This document shows, in pieces, positions 24,980-33,419 of a DNA stretch of 64,000 nt. This DNA comes from an uncultured Thermoproteales archaeon. GTDB taxonomy: Archaea; Thermoproteota; Thermoprotei; Thermoproteales; Thermoproteaceae. Below the pieces are notes generated by a model, which saw only the letters and a program-made list of their open reading frames with translations, had not been told where the DNA came from and ran no database searches. Each line of letters begins with the position of its first letter. The stretch's first letter is position 1. A program made the position numbers and the translations under genes. The stretch is taken from contig CALJAK010000007.1 of NCBI GenBank assembly GCA_938027595.1, positions 141,982 through 205,981 on the forward strand. The letters run 5' to 3'.

Positions 24980-25677
24980 CAGTACACCACTTCTACAATT
25001 TTCACATCGGCGTCGCCGTGGGTCACATCGTTTACTCTAGCTATCAAAACGTCTTGCAGTCCGGCGGGTAGCTCCACGGTAGCTTCCCAAGAGCCGTCCG
25101 ATCTGTATCTCTCGTTCACGACTTTAGCCATCTTCGTCACAAGTCCCCTAACTTTCTGGACGTATGTGGACTGTACGGAGAGCATAATTCTCGCAGTGGC
25201 CACTTTTATTGGGAGTATTTTTTGGAGATCTTTCAAAATGCCGTTTATTTGCTCCTCTACAGATTTGAAGGGGTCAATGGAGACTCTGGCTTGCTCCATG
25301 GCGTTTTCCACACGCTGGGGCGGCACCGGCGTCTTTGTACGTATGTCAATACAATTTCTAGTTATCCACTCGACGATTTGTCTCTTCTTGTCATCCACTA
25401 ACTTCCTCCGCTGCTCGGCGGTTAGAGGTATCTCCCCCTCTCTAATTATCAACTCAGCTATCTTCCTCACGTCGGTAGTGCCGAAGGCCTTTTTCAACGC
25501 TTGTTCAGAAGCTCTCAACCCCTTCTTGGCGTCTTTGTACACCTCTTCATGTATGAGTACTTTGTCTATGCCAAGTTGCTTCCCCATCTTTAACTCTAAC
25601 GCCGCGTCGGGGTCTACCAAGATTTCGAAATGTTCACCATGTTTGTCAACTCTCGCCACGGCGACTTTCTTAGTCAT
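24979..25677 (-). CDS. sbds: ribosome maturation protein SBDS
   Basis: 232 aa. The N-terminal FYSH domain (VARVDKHGEHFEILVDPDAA, then ALKKAFGT) is followed by the helical middle domain with TAEQRRKLVDDKKRQIVEWI and the C-terminal ferredoxin-like domain. SBDS works in 60S-type subunit maturation, removing aIF6 with aEF2 family help. It is the first gene of the superoperon and begins 21 bp downstream of the top6B stop. Confidence 0.96.
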   Translation of the reverse strand: MTKKVAVARVDKHGEHFEILVDPDAALELKMGKQLGIDKVLIHEEVYKDAKKGLRASEQALKKAFGTTDVRKIAELIIREGEIPLTAEQRRKLVDDKKRQIVEWITRNCIDIRTKTPVPPQRVENAMEQARVSIDPFKSVEEQINGILKDLQKILPIKVATARIMLSVQSTYVQKVRGLVTKMAKVVNERYRSDGSWEATVELPAGLQDVLIARVNDVTHGDADVKIVEVVY

Positions 25678-25698
25678 AACAATGGGTAGGTAAATGGT

Positions 25699-27264
25699 TT
25701 ATATCTTTAAATAACTCTCTGACTCTTGTGCCAATGTATGTTTGACCAACTCCTCCACGGTGATGCCTAACTTCTTTTCAATTAGCTCATGTAGCGATTT
25801 GGACAACTTTTCTCTATCTATACCGGACACAATAGACAGATTGTAGGAAACTTCGTCAACATATTTGGCGAGCGAAGTGTATTTCTTTAACATCTCCATT
25901 TCTCGCTCTTTCCGCGACAGATACAACCTGAGTTTCTTAGCTGCATCTCTAATCCCCAGTTTTATCTCTTTCTCGATCTCAACTACTTCAGCAATCGCCT
26001 CCTTGCCAGCTGAAGCGTACGGCACTTTAGTAGAGCACAAATGTACAATAACCGCCAGCGGCGCTGGGAACTTGATTTTGTAATTCTGCCAATTGAACTC
26101 GTCCACTATCTTCCTAGCCACGTCGGCACCCTCGTCGTACAACAGCGGTATCTTGTTGGCATAACGCAACAATATTGGTTTGTCTGAAGGCGGTATTTCT
26201 CCACCCCAAGCCACAGCCACCTCCACCACGAAGGGGTGGCCGCCGTAAGACTCGGGCTTTCGAGACGTGGCGAAGACAACTTCAGCCCCCAAGATTGCTT
26301 TTGTTCCAATTTCCAACAACTCAGGTCCCACTGGCGAGAGCCAGTCGGAGCTGGGTCTCATCCACTTGTCGTATTGCCTCATTCTCTCCACTAACTTCGC
26401 CACCTCCTCTTGCGTCAAGGCGGTGACTTTTGTCTTTGGGTTAAAACCTGCCCACTCTAAAAACGCTCTCGCGATAGAATCCCCCACCCGATCGAAGTTC
26501 TCCACTAAGAACTCTAGGAGAGTCTTTCCCACGTTTTCCACAGCCATTTGTTTAAAAGTGTCTACGTCTATACTTCTGGGGTGGGGTAATCCCTCCTTAG
26601 GCGCTGGTGGGAGTTTAGTAGTGCGTCTCTTTAGCCAGAGTTCCATGTCGGGCCCTTTGAAAATTATTTCTGCATATGGCGCAATAATAGCTGTTCTCTT
26701 TAGATATTCTTCAATTCTCTTCTTGGCGTTGTGCCAATTGCCCTCTAGATATACTTTAATGGCAGTTCCGTGCCATTCGTATTTATTTGGATATTCTCTA
26801 CTGTATAGAACTATCGGACTGTTGTTATTTGTGTCAATCATTATTTGGTACTCATAGATACTTTTCGACTTGACTTTGGCGGATCTCACAGCCACGGGTC
26901 TGTTGGTGGTGTTCTGTGCATAGAGAACCACCATCTTGAGACCTAAGCCAAAGACGCCGCGGTGTTGTTTGATCTTGTACTTACTACTATAGAACACTCT
27001 CCCAAAGACGTTCGGTATTTCGTTACCAGGTATCCCAATTCCATTGTCCTCGATATATACAGAGACCCAGCTCTTTGCCTCGTCCTCCACGGTAAGTTTG
27101 ATATATATGGTGGGGAGTATGCCGTGAGTCTCTGTGGCGTCTAGAGAATTCTCCACAAGCTCTCTCACTGTTTGATAGAGTGCTCTCGCTGGATTTTGGA
27201 AACCGGCAAGTTCTCTATTTCGACGGAACCATTCAGCTACTGGCAGAGCTTCATAAGTATACAT
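25699..27264 (-). CDS. top6B: DNA topoisomerase VI subunit B
   Basis: 521 aa. GHKL ATPase motifs in the first 200 residues: ELVENSLDATE (N box), EDNGIGIP (G1), GVFGLGLKMVV (G2-like). The transducer domain with the catalytic-switch lysine follows (ATSRKPESYGGHPFVVEVA). The helix-two-turn-helix lies between. With Top6A (30814) it forms the type IIB topoisomerase that relaxes and decatenates DNA. Here A and B are separated by about 3.5 kb and lie on opposite strands rather than being adjacent. Confidence 0.96.
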   Translation of the reverse strand: MYTYEALPVAEWFRRNRELAGFQNPARALYQTVRELVENSLDATETHGILPTIYIKLTVEDEAKSWVSVYIEDNGIGIPGNEIPNVFGRVFYSSKYKIKQHRGVFGLGLKMVVLYAQNTTNRPVAVRSAKVKSKSIYEYQIMIDTNNNSPIVLYSREYPNKYEWHGTAIKVYLEGNWHNAKKRIEEYLKRTAIIAPYAEIIFKGPDMELWLKRRTTKLPPAPKEGLPHPRSIDVDTFKQMAVENVGKTLLEFLVENFDRVGDSIARAFLEWAGFNPKTKVTALTQEEVAKLVERMRQYDKWMRPSSDWLSPVGPELLEIGTKAILGAEVVFATSRKPESYGGHPFVVEVAVAWGGEIPPSDKPILLRYANKIPLLYDEGADVARKIVDEFNWQNYKIKFPAPLAVIVHLCSTKVPYASAGKEAIAEVVEIEKEIKLGIRDAAKKLRLYLSRKEREMEMLKKYTSLAKYVDEVSYNLSIVSGIDREKLSKSLHELIEKKLGITVEELVKHTLAQESESYLKI

Positions 27265-27285
27265 AGACCCACGCCGATGGTGGAG

Positions 27286-28164
27286 TTAAAAGTTTTCTAT
27301 GCATTTTGCAATTTCCAACATTTTAGTCGCTACATCTATTGCATCTACGCCAAAGACGTAAGCGTTTGGCTCAATCCCCCTCCCACCACTGTCGTACACT
27401 ACGTCGTACATCTCTCTGGAAAACGCCATAGACACGTTTTTCACTATCTCTTCCTCACTGTCGCTGGGTCCCACTCTAGCCACAGTCAGCTTGCGAGATG
27501 CGCAGTCCAGCGCTACATATGCTGCGTTAGCCACCGCCAACACTTGTGGATGTTTCTTATTCACTTCTTCCAGTAACCTAGCCAAAAACCGAGACGCGCC
27601 GGGCTTGGGGCTTTCTCTAGCTATCAATTCAGTTCCCTCAACATAAATCCGCCCCGGGAATCCCACAGCCCCCTCTGGACCGAGTTGCACTATATTCATG
27701 AGGACTTTGGGGACGAGTTTATGGCAATTTTTACATTTTTTCAAAACTTCCAGCGCCATATCTAATATTTTTGCAGTTCTCGTGGTGGCTATCTCCCTAC
27801 AGATCTCGCAGCTCTGTAGTTCGCCATATTGCGATTTGTGTAGTGGACAGAGCTTGAGCGACGTGAGTAAAGCCAACGCGTAGCTATCTACATACCGCAA
27901 CATTTCTACTGTGGACGTCTCTACCAAAGCCAAGGCGGAACGTATCAAACTCTGTAACTGCCGCCTATCTACCACTCTCAGTAGTTTCTCTTCATAAACT
28001 TCTCTCTTGGTCTTTATATACGTACTGACTGCCGGCTGCGAAACGCCTAGTATCTGCCCAATTCTACTCTGCGAATAACCGCGTTCTGCTAACTCGTGCG
28101 CCATGAGACCCTTCAGTGGGTTTGTGAATACCTCCACGAGGTACTCAAGGGGAAACACCACCAT
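27286..28164 (-). CDS. thiR: HTH-ThiN thiamine regulator (ThiR-like)
   Basis: 292 aa. An N-terminal helix-turn-helix (RGYSQSRIGQILGVSQPAVSTYI, about 28-50) is followed by a Cys-containing linker (CPLHK, CEICR, CKNC), likely a zinc site, and a C-terminal ThiN-type domain with GFPGRIYVEG and VYDSGGRGIEPNAYVFG. ThiN binds thiamine phosphate, and HTH-ThiN proteins are described as archaeal repressors of thiamine genes sensing this ligand. Its ATG is 32 bp from the divergent ATPase gene, a possible operator site. Confidence 0.85.
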   Translation of the reverse strand: MVVFPLEYLVEVFTNPLKGLMAHELAERGYSQSRIGQILGVSQPAVSTYIKTKREVYEEKLLRVVDRRQLQSLIRSALALVETSTVEMLRYVDSYALALLTSLKLCPLHKSQYGELQSCEICREIATTRTAKILDMALEVLKKCKNCHKLVPKVLMNIVQLGPEGAVGFPGRIYVEGTELIARESPKPGASRFLARLLEEVNKKHPQVLAVANAAYVALDCASRKLTVARVGPSDSEEEIVKNVSMAFSREMYDVVYDSGGRGIEPNAYVFGVDAIDVATKMLEIAKCIENF

Positions 28165-28195
28165 AACACTTTATTTAGAAAAAAGAGTTGTCCCC

Positions 28196-29101
28196 ATGTA
28201 TGTAGAACTAGCCACAGAGATGGGAAACACTGCTGTGAATTTGGCGAATTTAACTCTAGTCACTGGCGTGGGGAAATCGCTATTTCTAGAAATGTTGTAC
28301 AAAACGATGAATGTAGGTGGGAAGATACCCAAGTTCGGCGGTAGGTGGAAATTACGTATACAAAATGGAGGTGTTTCTTACACAATTTCGCAAGACAAGC
28401 GGCGCGTTAGACAGAGCATAGTAGTGCGGGGGGAAGAAATTGTGTTTGAATATGTGCCGGGTAAATTCCACAAGTTGATAAAGCCGGTGAATCTATCAAT
28501 TTCAAACGCCGATGTAATTATTCCCGAGGTAGAGGTACAGAGTCACGTATCTATAATTGCTAGCGAGGAGTTGGAGAAGTTAAACAATCTTCTGCGTGTA
28601 GCTAGGCGCAGTTTAGAATTTGACGTAAAGTTTTTAGGGCCCTATCTAGCTCCCAAGTCGTTAGTATCAGCCACCGCCAGCCCCACTATCGATAAATACG
28701 GGAGAAATTTGGCAATTGTCTTGGCTTATCTAGCGCTCTACCGACCAGCCGTATACGACACGCTGCGGAGTAGGATGAGAGAGTTGGGTTTCACACTGTC
28801 TGTGGGGTTGGCTAAACCTGGAAAATTAGGCGTGCTACTCCACATGAAAACTAAACGTCTCACTTTAGCTAAAGCCCCCTGTTCGGTGAAGAAGTTTCTA
28901 ACTCTATCTACAGTGTTGGAACTCAAGCCAGACATTGTGTTAATAGACAACTTCGACTTCTGTCTCACGCGTAGAGTTGCAAAAGCCCTATCGACGCAGC
29001 TAAGCCAGTCGAATAGCATAGTCGTCGCAGAAATTCACAATCCCGACGTCATAGAGTGGCTAGACGTACCCAGTAAGACTGTGGTTGAAGTTTCTCTCTA
29101 A
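28196..29101 (+). CDS. P-loop protein with incomplete Walker A, unknown role
   Basis: 301 aa from the ATG at 28196, which fits a TATA-like TTTATTTAG at 28169-28177. Walker A is reduced to LVTGVGKS (about 20-27) and a Walker B-like DIVLIDNFD lies near 275, as in RecF/ABC-type ATPases missing the coiled-coil insertion. SFTL-type motifs for an ABC signature are not obvious. The arrangement suggests a small ABC-like ATPase of unknown substrate. It is divergent from thiR and converges with the small gene at 29098 (4 bp overlap). Confidence 0.8.
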   Translation: MYVELATEMGNTAVNLANLTLVTGVGKSLFLEMLYKTMNVGGKIPKFGGRWKLRIQNGGVSYTISQDKRRVRQSIVVRGEEIVFEYVPGKFHKLIKPVNLSISNADVIIPEVEVQSHVSIIASEELEKLNNLLRVARRSLEFDVKFLGPYLAPKSLVSATASPTIDKYGRNLAIVLAYLALYRPAVYDTLRSRMRELGFTLSVGLAKPGKLGVLLHMKTKRLTLAKAPCSVKKFLTLSTVLELKPDIVLIDNFDFCLTRRVAKALSTQLSQSNSIVVAEIHNPDVIEWLDVPSKTVVEVSL

Positions 29102-29328
29102 ACTACGTCGATGAGTTTTTTCAATTCTCTAACGAACTTCAGTAATTCTCTCAACTCTTCTATTTCTCTCTCTGCCAACCGCTCGGCTTCTTGCAGAACC
29201 TCCAGCGAGGGGCCCCCCACTTCAAATTCGTACATTACGTAGTTTGCGATAGATCTAGCGCCTAAACTCTCAAGTTTGGTTGTGAAATCTCTTAATTCCC
29301 TCACGACGTCTTCTGGCAACCGCTCCAT
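29098..29328 (-). CDS. small charged helical protein
   Basis: 76 aa, almost wholly helical with two charged stretches (about 1-25 and 45-76) rich in Glu, Leu, Arg and Lys in heptad-like spacing, so a coiled coil is likely. No known motif. It follows the COG1325 gene by 12 bp on the same strand and may share its transcript. Confidence 0.7.
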   Translation of the reverse strand: MERLPEDVVRELRDFTTKLESLGARSIANYVMYEFEVGGPSLEVLQEAERLAEREIEELRELLKFVRELKKLIDVV

Positions 29329-29340
29329 GTGGGTGTAACG

Positions 29341-29757
29341 TTAGCCAGATATATCTTTTCTTATGGAGTTTAGAAATTGAGTTATGTCTTTCACCACTAG
29401 AGACCTCGTGCGGAGCTCTACGTAAATCACGTCGTCGCTTTGAGAGATTTTCAAAACACCTCTGTAGGCATGTTGTTTATCAAATTTTACATAGAGTCTA
29501 TTTCCCTCCACGCCCGAGAGGAGTAGGACGTACTCCACGTCGTCTAGTCTAGACACAATTGTCTTCAGCGCTTCTAACGCCTCCCAGTCGTGTAGTTTAA
29601 CTTCTATTATTTGAATTGGGTTTCTATAGTGGCCATAGATGGAGCGCATTACGTACCCACCAGACACCACAGTCTTCAATGCTTGAAGTACTTTATCCAC
29701 ATCTTCTGTAGAGTGTACATACGTCCTGACGTAGAGGAGAGTTACTGGACAAGACAC
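29341..29757 (-). CDS. COG1325-type predicted exosome-associated RNA-binding protein
   Basis: 138 aa from a GTG at 29757 that gives the family-like start MSCPVTLLYVRTYVHSTED; the open frame continues upstream to 29859 but overlaps a divergent gene and lacks similarity to the family. Core signature VHSTEDVDKVLQALKTV followed by GHYRNPIQIIEVKL and the final strand RTRSLVVKDI are typical of COG1325, linked to the archaeal exosome by genome context. The window's exosome superoperon lies only about 4 kb away. Confidence 0.8.
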   Translation of the reverse strand: MSCPVTLLYVRTYVHSTEDVDKVLQALKTVVSGGYVMRSIYGHYRNPIQIIEVKLHDWEALEALKTIVSRLDDVEYVLLLSGVEGNRLYVKFDKQHAYRGVLKISQSDDVIYVELRTRSLVVKDITQFLNSIRKDISG

Positions 29758-29796
29758 ATATTCCTCTATTTCTCTAGATTTATGTACGTGCTGTCT

Positions 29797-30045
29797 ATGG
29801 ATAGAGTTGTGTTTAAATGCCGCATGGAATACAAGCCAAGTGGCCATGTAGTGTGCCAAGTGACGGGGGTAGAGCCCAATTGTCTAACTACTGTAGTTGA
29901 GAGACTGAGTTTGTCTAATTACGTAACAGTTAGAGAGGGTCCAACGCTCTATATATCTACAGAAATACACACAGTGGGTAAGACGATGGGAGAAGTTATA
30001 AAAGAAATCGCGACGGTGGCGCAGTTATGTCACTTCTTTAATTGA
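29797..30045 (+). CDS. small protein of unknown function
   Basis: 82 aa from ATG 29797 (a second ATG at 29824 is possible). The sequence opens with strands (RVVFKCRMEY, HVVCQVTGV) and closes with a helix (GKTMGEVIKEIATVAQL), a beta-beta-alpha-beta pattern reminiscent of small RNA-binding or Pcc1-like folds, though the conserved Pcc1 residues are not clear. It overlaps the end of psmA by 16 bp in convergent orientation. Confidence 0.6.
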   Translation: MDRVVFKCRMEYKPSGHVVCQVTGVEPNCLTTVVERLSLSNYVTVREGPTLYISTEIHTVGKTMGEVIKEIATVAQLCHFFN

Positions 30046-30749
30046 GCTAACAGAGTAGCCACCTCCTCAGTGGTCATCTTCTTCATTTTTTTCTCTTGTA
30101 TTGTGGCGTATGAAATTTCGACGTTTGTACTGTCGGCGATTTCCACAGCCGAAGTCAATGCCTTCACAGCCAGTTGTAGACATTCCTCCGTAGACAAGTC
30201 TCGGCGGTAGTTTTTCTCTAGGTATTCAGTTATGGTGTTTGACTCCGCGCCGATGGCTGTGGCGTAGTAACCAATATAAACGCCGGAGGGGTCAGTCTGG
30301 AATAACCTCACGCCATGTCTATCCACACCAGCAATGAGCAGCGCTACGCCGAACGGTCTAGCGCCGCCGAATTGTGTATATTGTTGTTTCAAATTACACA
30401 CTGCCCTCGTCAATAGTTCCAAATCTATCACCTCGTCGTATATAAACCTATGACTCAACGCTACGTTTCTGGCGTAGTCCACCAAAATCCTGGCGTCGGC
30501 CAAGAGACCAGACGGCGACACCGCGGCGTGTTCATCTACCAAGTATATCTTCTCCAAAGAAGTGGGGTCGAACAACGGCGAAATTTTCTTCTTCTCAGCC
30601 GCCAACACAACGGCGGTGTTGCACTTCACGCCAACAGTGGGCCACCCACGCTTCACTGCTTCGCCGGCGTACTCCACTTGGTAGATTTTCCCCTCTGGCG
30701 AGAATATGGTTATTGCTCTATCGTACCCCGCCATGGCTGGTGGGAACAT
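30030..30749 (-). CDS. psmA: proteasome subunit alpha
   Basis: 239 aa from the ATG at 30749, which gives MFPPAMAGYDRAITIFSPEGK. The open frame extends to 31079 but that part lies over top6A and is not coding. The N-terminal helix motif IFSPEGKIYQVEYAGEAVKRG identifies the alpha type, which forms the outer rings and gate of the 20S proteasome and has no active-site Thr. C-terminal HbYX-like contacts are with the activating ATPase. TATA element about 24 nt before the ATG. Confidence 0.97.
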   Translation of the reverse strand: MFPPAMAGYDRAITIFSPEGKIYQVEYAGEAVKRGWPTVGVKCNTAVVLAAEKKKISPLFDPTSLEKIYLVDEHAAVSPSGLLADARILVDYARNVALSHRFIYDEVIDLELLTRAVCNLKQQYTQFGGARPFGVALLIAGVDRHGVRLFQTDPSGVYIGYYATAIGAESNTITEYLEKNYRRDLSTEECLQLAVKALTSAVEIADSTNVEISYATIQEKKMKKMTTEEVATLLAQLKK

Positions 30750-30767
30750 AGAATTGACATGTCTATG

Positions 30768-30794
30768 CTTTATATACGTTGAAAAAGATATATC
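30768..30794. promoter_or_regulatory. divergent TATA elements, psmA / top6A
   Basis: Two AT-rich elements: CTTTATATAC at 30769-30778, placed 20-29 nt from the psmA ATG on the minus strand, and AAGATATATC at 30785-30794, 20-29 nt before the top6A GTG on the plus strand. Together they fit two leaderless transcripts. Confidence 0.55.
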
Positions 30795-30813
30795 TACATT
30801 ACTCCCGCCACTT

Positions 30814-31914
30814 GTGGACCGCAGAAAAATCCTCAGTAAGCTAGAAAACTGGGGCTCGAACTTAGCTAAGGCGATAGTGGAAAAGAAAGAGCCAGTTATG
30901 GAAATTCCAGCTCGCACACTCAGTAACACTCTTTGGGATAGCAAAGCGAGAATTCTCCGCCTAGGCGACGAGAAGATATACAGGAGATACCTAGACGTAA
31001 ACGAAGCGCGTAGATTTATGCAGACAGTGTTGATGCTCCGCCTCATTGTAGAGGCTGTGCGAGAGGACGTGTACCCCACGATACGTGATTTATACTACAA
31101 CGGGAAACACACGATTGTCTACAAAGACCCCCTAGGGGGGTCACACAGAGAAAACACTTGGGATGAACAATCAGAATCTAACACAGTCATTGAAGACATC
31201 GAAGTGGCCACTAGTGTGTTGAGAGAGGAGATGGGCGTCTCTGCGGACGTGAAGGGAAAAATTGTGGGGCCCATTGTGGTCAGGTCGGAGGGTTATGAGT
31301 TAGACGCCAGTAAGTTTGGAGAAACTGCCCTCAGCCTGCCCGTGAATGTAGATAACTTAGAGATAGTCAAAGTGGAGGCTGCCTACGTCTTGGTGGTGGA
31401 GAAAGACGCCATATTCCAACGTCTAGTCAGAGAGAAGTATTGGAGTCAGGAAAACGCCATTTTGGTCACTGCCAAGGGCATGCCGGACAGAGCCACCAGA
31501 CGCTTCGTGAGGAGGTTGAACGAAGAGTTCAACCTACCGGTTTACGTGTTGACAGACGGCGACCCCTACGGTTGGTATATATATTCCGTGTATAAGTCCG
31601 GCTCTATAAAACTCAGTTATGAAAGCGAGCGGTTGGCCACGCCAAACGCCAAATTCCTCGGTTTGACTGCCACAGACATCGACGTATATAAAATATCGGA
31701 TAATTACGTAATCGCCGCAAACGAAAAAGATGTGAAGAGAGCGCAAGAGTTACTACGGTATCAGTGGTTTCAGAAACCCGAGTGGACGCGGGAGGTGAAT
31801 CTCTTTCTAAAGAAAAAGAAGAAAGTGGAGATTGAGGCGTTGTCTACGCATGGACTTAAGTTTCTCCACGAGTATCTCAGAGACAAGATCCGCGGCGGTA
31901 AGTTTATAGATTAG
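30814..31914 (+). CDS. top6A: DNA topoisomerase VI subunit A
   Basis: 366 aa from the GTG at 30814; upstream in-frame starts lie within psmA. The catalytic tyrosine is in TIRDLYYNGKH (Y94/Y95), in the winged-helix 5Y-CAP domain. The Toprim domain follows with the Mg-binding Glu in VVEKDAIFQRL and the DGD of TDGDPYGWYI. It cuts both strands with two-base overhangs, as Spo11 does. The subunit B gene is encoded 3.5 kb away on the other strand. Confidence 0.95.
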   Translation: MDRRKILSKLENWGSNLAKAIVEKKEPVMEIPARTLSNTLWDSKARILRLGDEKIYRRYLDVNEARRFMQTVLMLRLIVEAVREDVYPTIRDLYYNGKHTIVYKDPLGGSHRENTWDEQSESNTVIEDIEVATSVLREEMGVSADVKGKIVGPIVVRSEGYELDASKFGETALSLPVNVDNLEIVKVEAAYVLVVEKDAIFQRLVREKYWSQENAILVTAKGMPDRATRRFVRRLNEEFNLPVYVLTDGDPYGWYIYSVYKSGSIKLSYESERLATPNAKFLGLTATDIDVYKISDNYVIAANEKDVKRAQELLRYQWFQKPEWTREVNLFLKKKKKVEIEALSTHGLKFLHEYLRDKIRGGKFID

Positions 31915-31956
31915 TAAATATCTATAATATATTTATATATGTTGTCTATTTAGTCT

Positions 31957-32943
31957 GTGAAAGGCGAGGTGAGGAGAGTTCAGTTGACCGGCGGCGCCAC
32001 TCTCATCGTGAGTCTCCCCAAGGAGTGGGCTAAACGGATTTCACTAGCGCCAGGCGATGAAGTTATGGTAGTGGCGCAGCCGGACGACACTCTAGTAGTG
32101 ATACCCAAGAAACTCGGCCAGAGAGCTGGCGTAGTGGCGGAGTTGACTATAGGCAAATATGTACCTGTGGAAGAGGTGGAGAAGTTGTTCATGGCTCTGT
32201 ACATAGGCGGCGCTGAGACGATAATACTCAAGTTTTCCCCCAGCGCCATGGGACTCCGCCGACAAATTAAAGACTTCATACGGCGGAAGATTGTGGATAT
32301 GGAAATCGTAGAGGAATCCAGCGACAAGTTAATTGTGCACATGATTTCCACCACTGACTTGGCCATTTCAGACATAGCTAGCAAAATGTTGAGACTTGTG
32401 AAGAACATGTTGACAGACTTGATCGCTGGCCTTAAGAAAGACGACGTGACTATTTTGAAAGACATAATTGACAGAGACGATGAGGTAGATCGACTCTATT
32501 GGCTTATAGAGAGGCAGCTCAAACGAGCCGCCATGTCTAGACACACAATGTTAGAGTTGAAGATTGACGACCCCCGCGACATAGTGGAGTACGTAATAAT
32601 AGCTAAATCTATCGAGAGGATGGCTGATCACATATCTAGAATTGCCTACATAAATCAAGAAGAGAAGATAGACATAGACGCATTGCTCCCCACGTTTGAA
32701 GTAGTCTCCAATTTTTTGAATCAAGTAGAAAATCTACTAGTCGGCGAGACTGTGCCGGAGAAAATCGCCGAGTTGCAAGCCGCGGTGGTTGAATGGAGTC
32801 GGGAAATAAGGCGGAGGGAATACATGTCAGACCCAGCCACGTCGTTGGGGCGGGAGAGCGTGGTGAGGATTGGCGAATATGCGGGTGACGTTGTGGAGGC
32901 GCTGGGTAGAATTAGGCTTAAGGACAAGACAATTTCGATTTAA
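31957..32943 (+). CDS. AbrB-PhoU domain regulator
   Basis: 328 aa from a GTG. N-terminal AbrB/SpoVT swapped-hairpin (VRRVQLTGGATLIVSLPKEWAK, about 5-55) followed by two PhoU helical repeats from about 110 onward with the ERMADHISRIA motif for Fe/Zn-phosphate binding. Such fusions in archaea are taken to control phosphate uptake. A TATTTATATATG box at 31929-31940 precedes it. No phosphate transporter genes are in the window. It ends convergently with the methyltransferase, overlapping by 4 bp. Confidence 0.9.
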   Translation: MKGEVRRVQLTGGATLIVSLPKEWAKRISLAPGDEVMVVAQPDDTLVVIPKKLGQRAGVVAELTIGKYVPVEEVEKLFMALYIGGAETIILKFSPSAMGLRRQIKDFIRRKIVDMEIVEESSDKLIVHMISTTDLAISDIASKMLRLVKNMLTDLIAGLKKDDVTILKDIIDRDDEVDRLYWLIERQLKRAAMSRHTMLELKIDDPRDIVEYVIIAKSIERMADHISRIAYINQEEKIDIDALLPTFEVVSNFLNQVENLLVGETVPEKIAELQAAVVEWSREIRRREYMSDPATSLGRESVVRIGEYAGDVVEALGRIRLKDKTISI

Positions 32944-33419
32944 CAATTTGCAGTGACGACGTAGATACTTTCGAAAAACATGTGGAGTTGTCTGAGCTCC
33001 ACTATTCTACAGATCGCTCTCAAGGCTTCTAGCAAATAGTCCACTCGCCCTAGGGAACTGAACGTAATCACCGCGGTTTGTGGTCTGTTTGAAGAAATCC
33101 ACCTGAGCACTTTCGACGCCAGACCCACGTCGTGTAAATCCACAGCAAGTGGCTCCTCCGGCGGGAGGTAGGGTAGGTTTGAAACTAACACGTCAGCTGT
33201 CTTCAAGGCGGCAGCTCCGTCGCCACATATCACGTCTATCGAACCGCAGTTTCTACATGCCTCCATGTCTATGTCGATGGCGATGGTGTGTCTACACCTC
33301 TCCGCCAGTTCTCTCGCCAAGATGCAACTGCCGGTGCCTACGTCGACGCAAATGTTTCCATGTACGTTCTTTAGGGCTTCTAGCGTTAGGTATGTATCTT
33401 CAGAGGGGGGATATGGCAT
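32940..33419 (-). CDS. HemK/Mtq2-like methyltransferase
   Basis: 159 aa, short Rossmann-fold SAM methyltransferase. It has the YPPSEDTYL opening of the Mtq2 group, the SAM loop VDVGTGSCILA (25-35) and NLPYLPP (81-87) where NPPY is expected. Mtq2-like enzymes methylate the Gln of the GGQ loop of aRF1. The Pro to Leu change in the active loop is uncommon. The gene overlaps the upstream membrane regulator by 20 bp. Confidence 0.8.
   Translation of the reverse strand: MPYPPSEDTYLTLEALKNVHGNICVDVGTGSCILARELAERCRHTIAIDIDMEACRNCGSIDVICGDGAAALKTADVLVSNLPYLPPEEPLAVDLHDVGLASKVLRWISSNRPQTAVITFSSLGRVDYLLEALRAICRIVELRQLHMFFESIYVVTANC

Noticed and set aside
29758-29859. Upstream extension of the COG1325 protein
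   Set aside because: These codons overlap a divergent gene and the part is not similar to the family; a GTG at 29757 gives the right length.
30706-30813. Longer Top6A starting within psmA
   Set aside because: The first 36 codons are antisense to psmA and cover the promoter; the GTG at 30814 agrees with family length and TATA spacing.
30750-31079. N-terminal extension of proteasome alpha to 349 aa
   Set aside because: The extension lies entirely over the divergent topoisomerase VI A gene and promoter; the family start and TATA element fit 30749.
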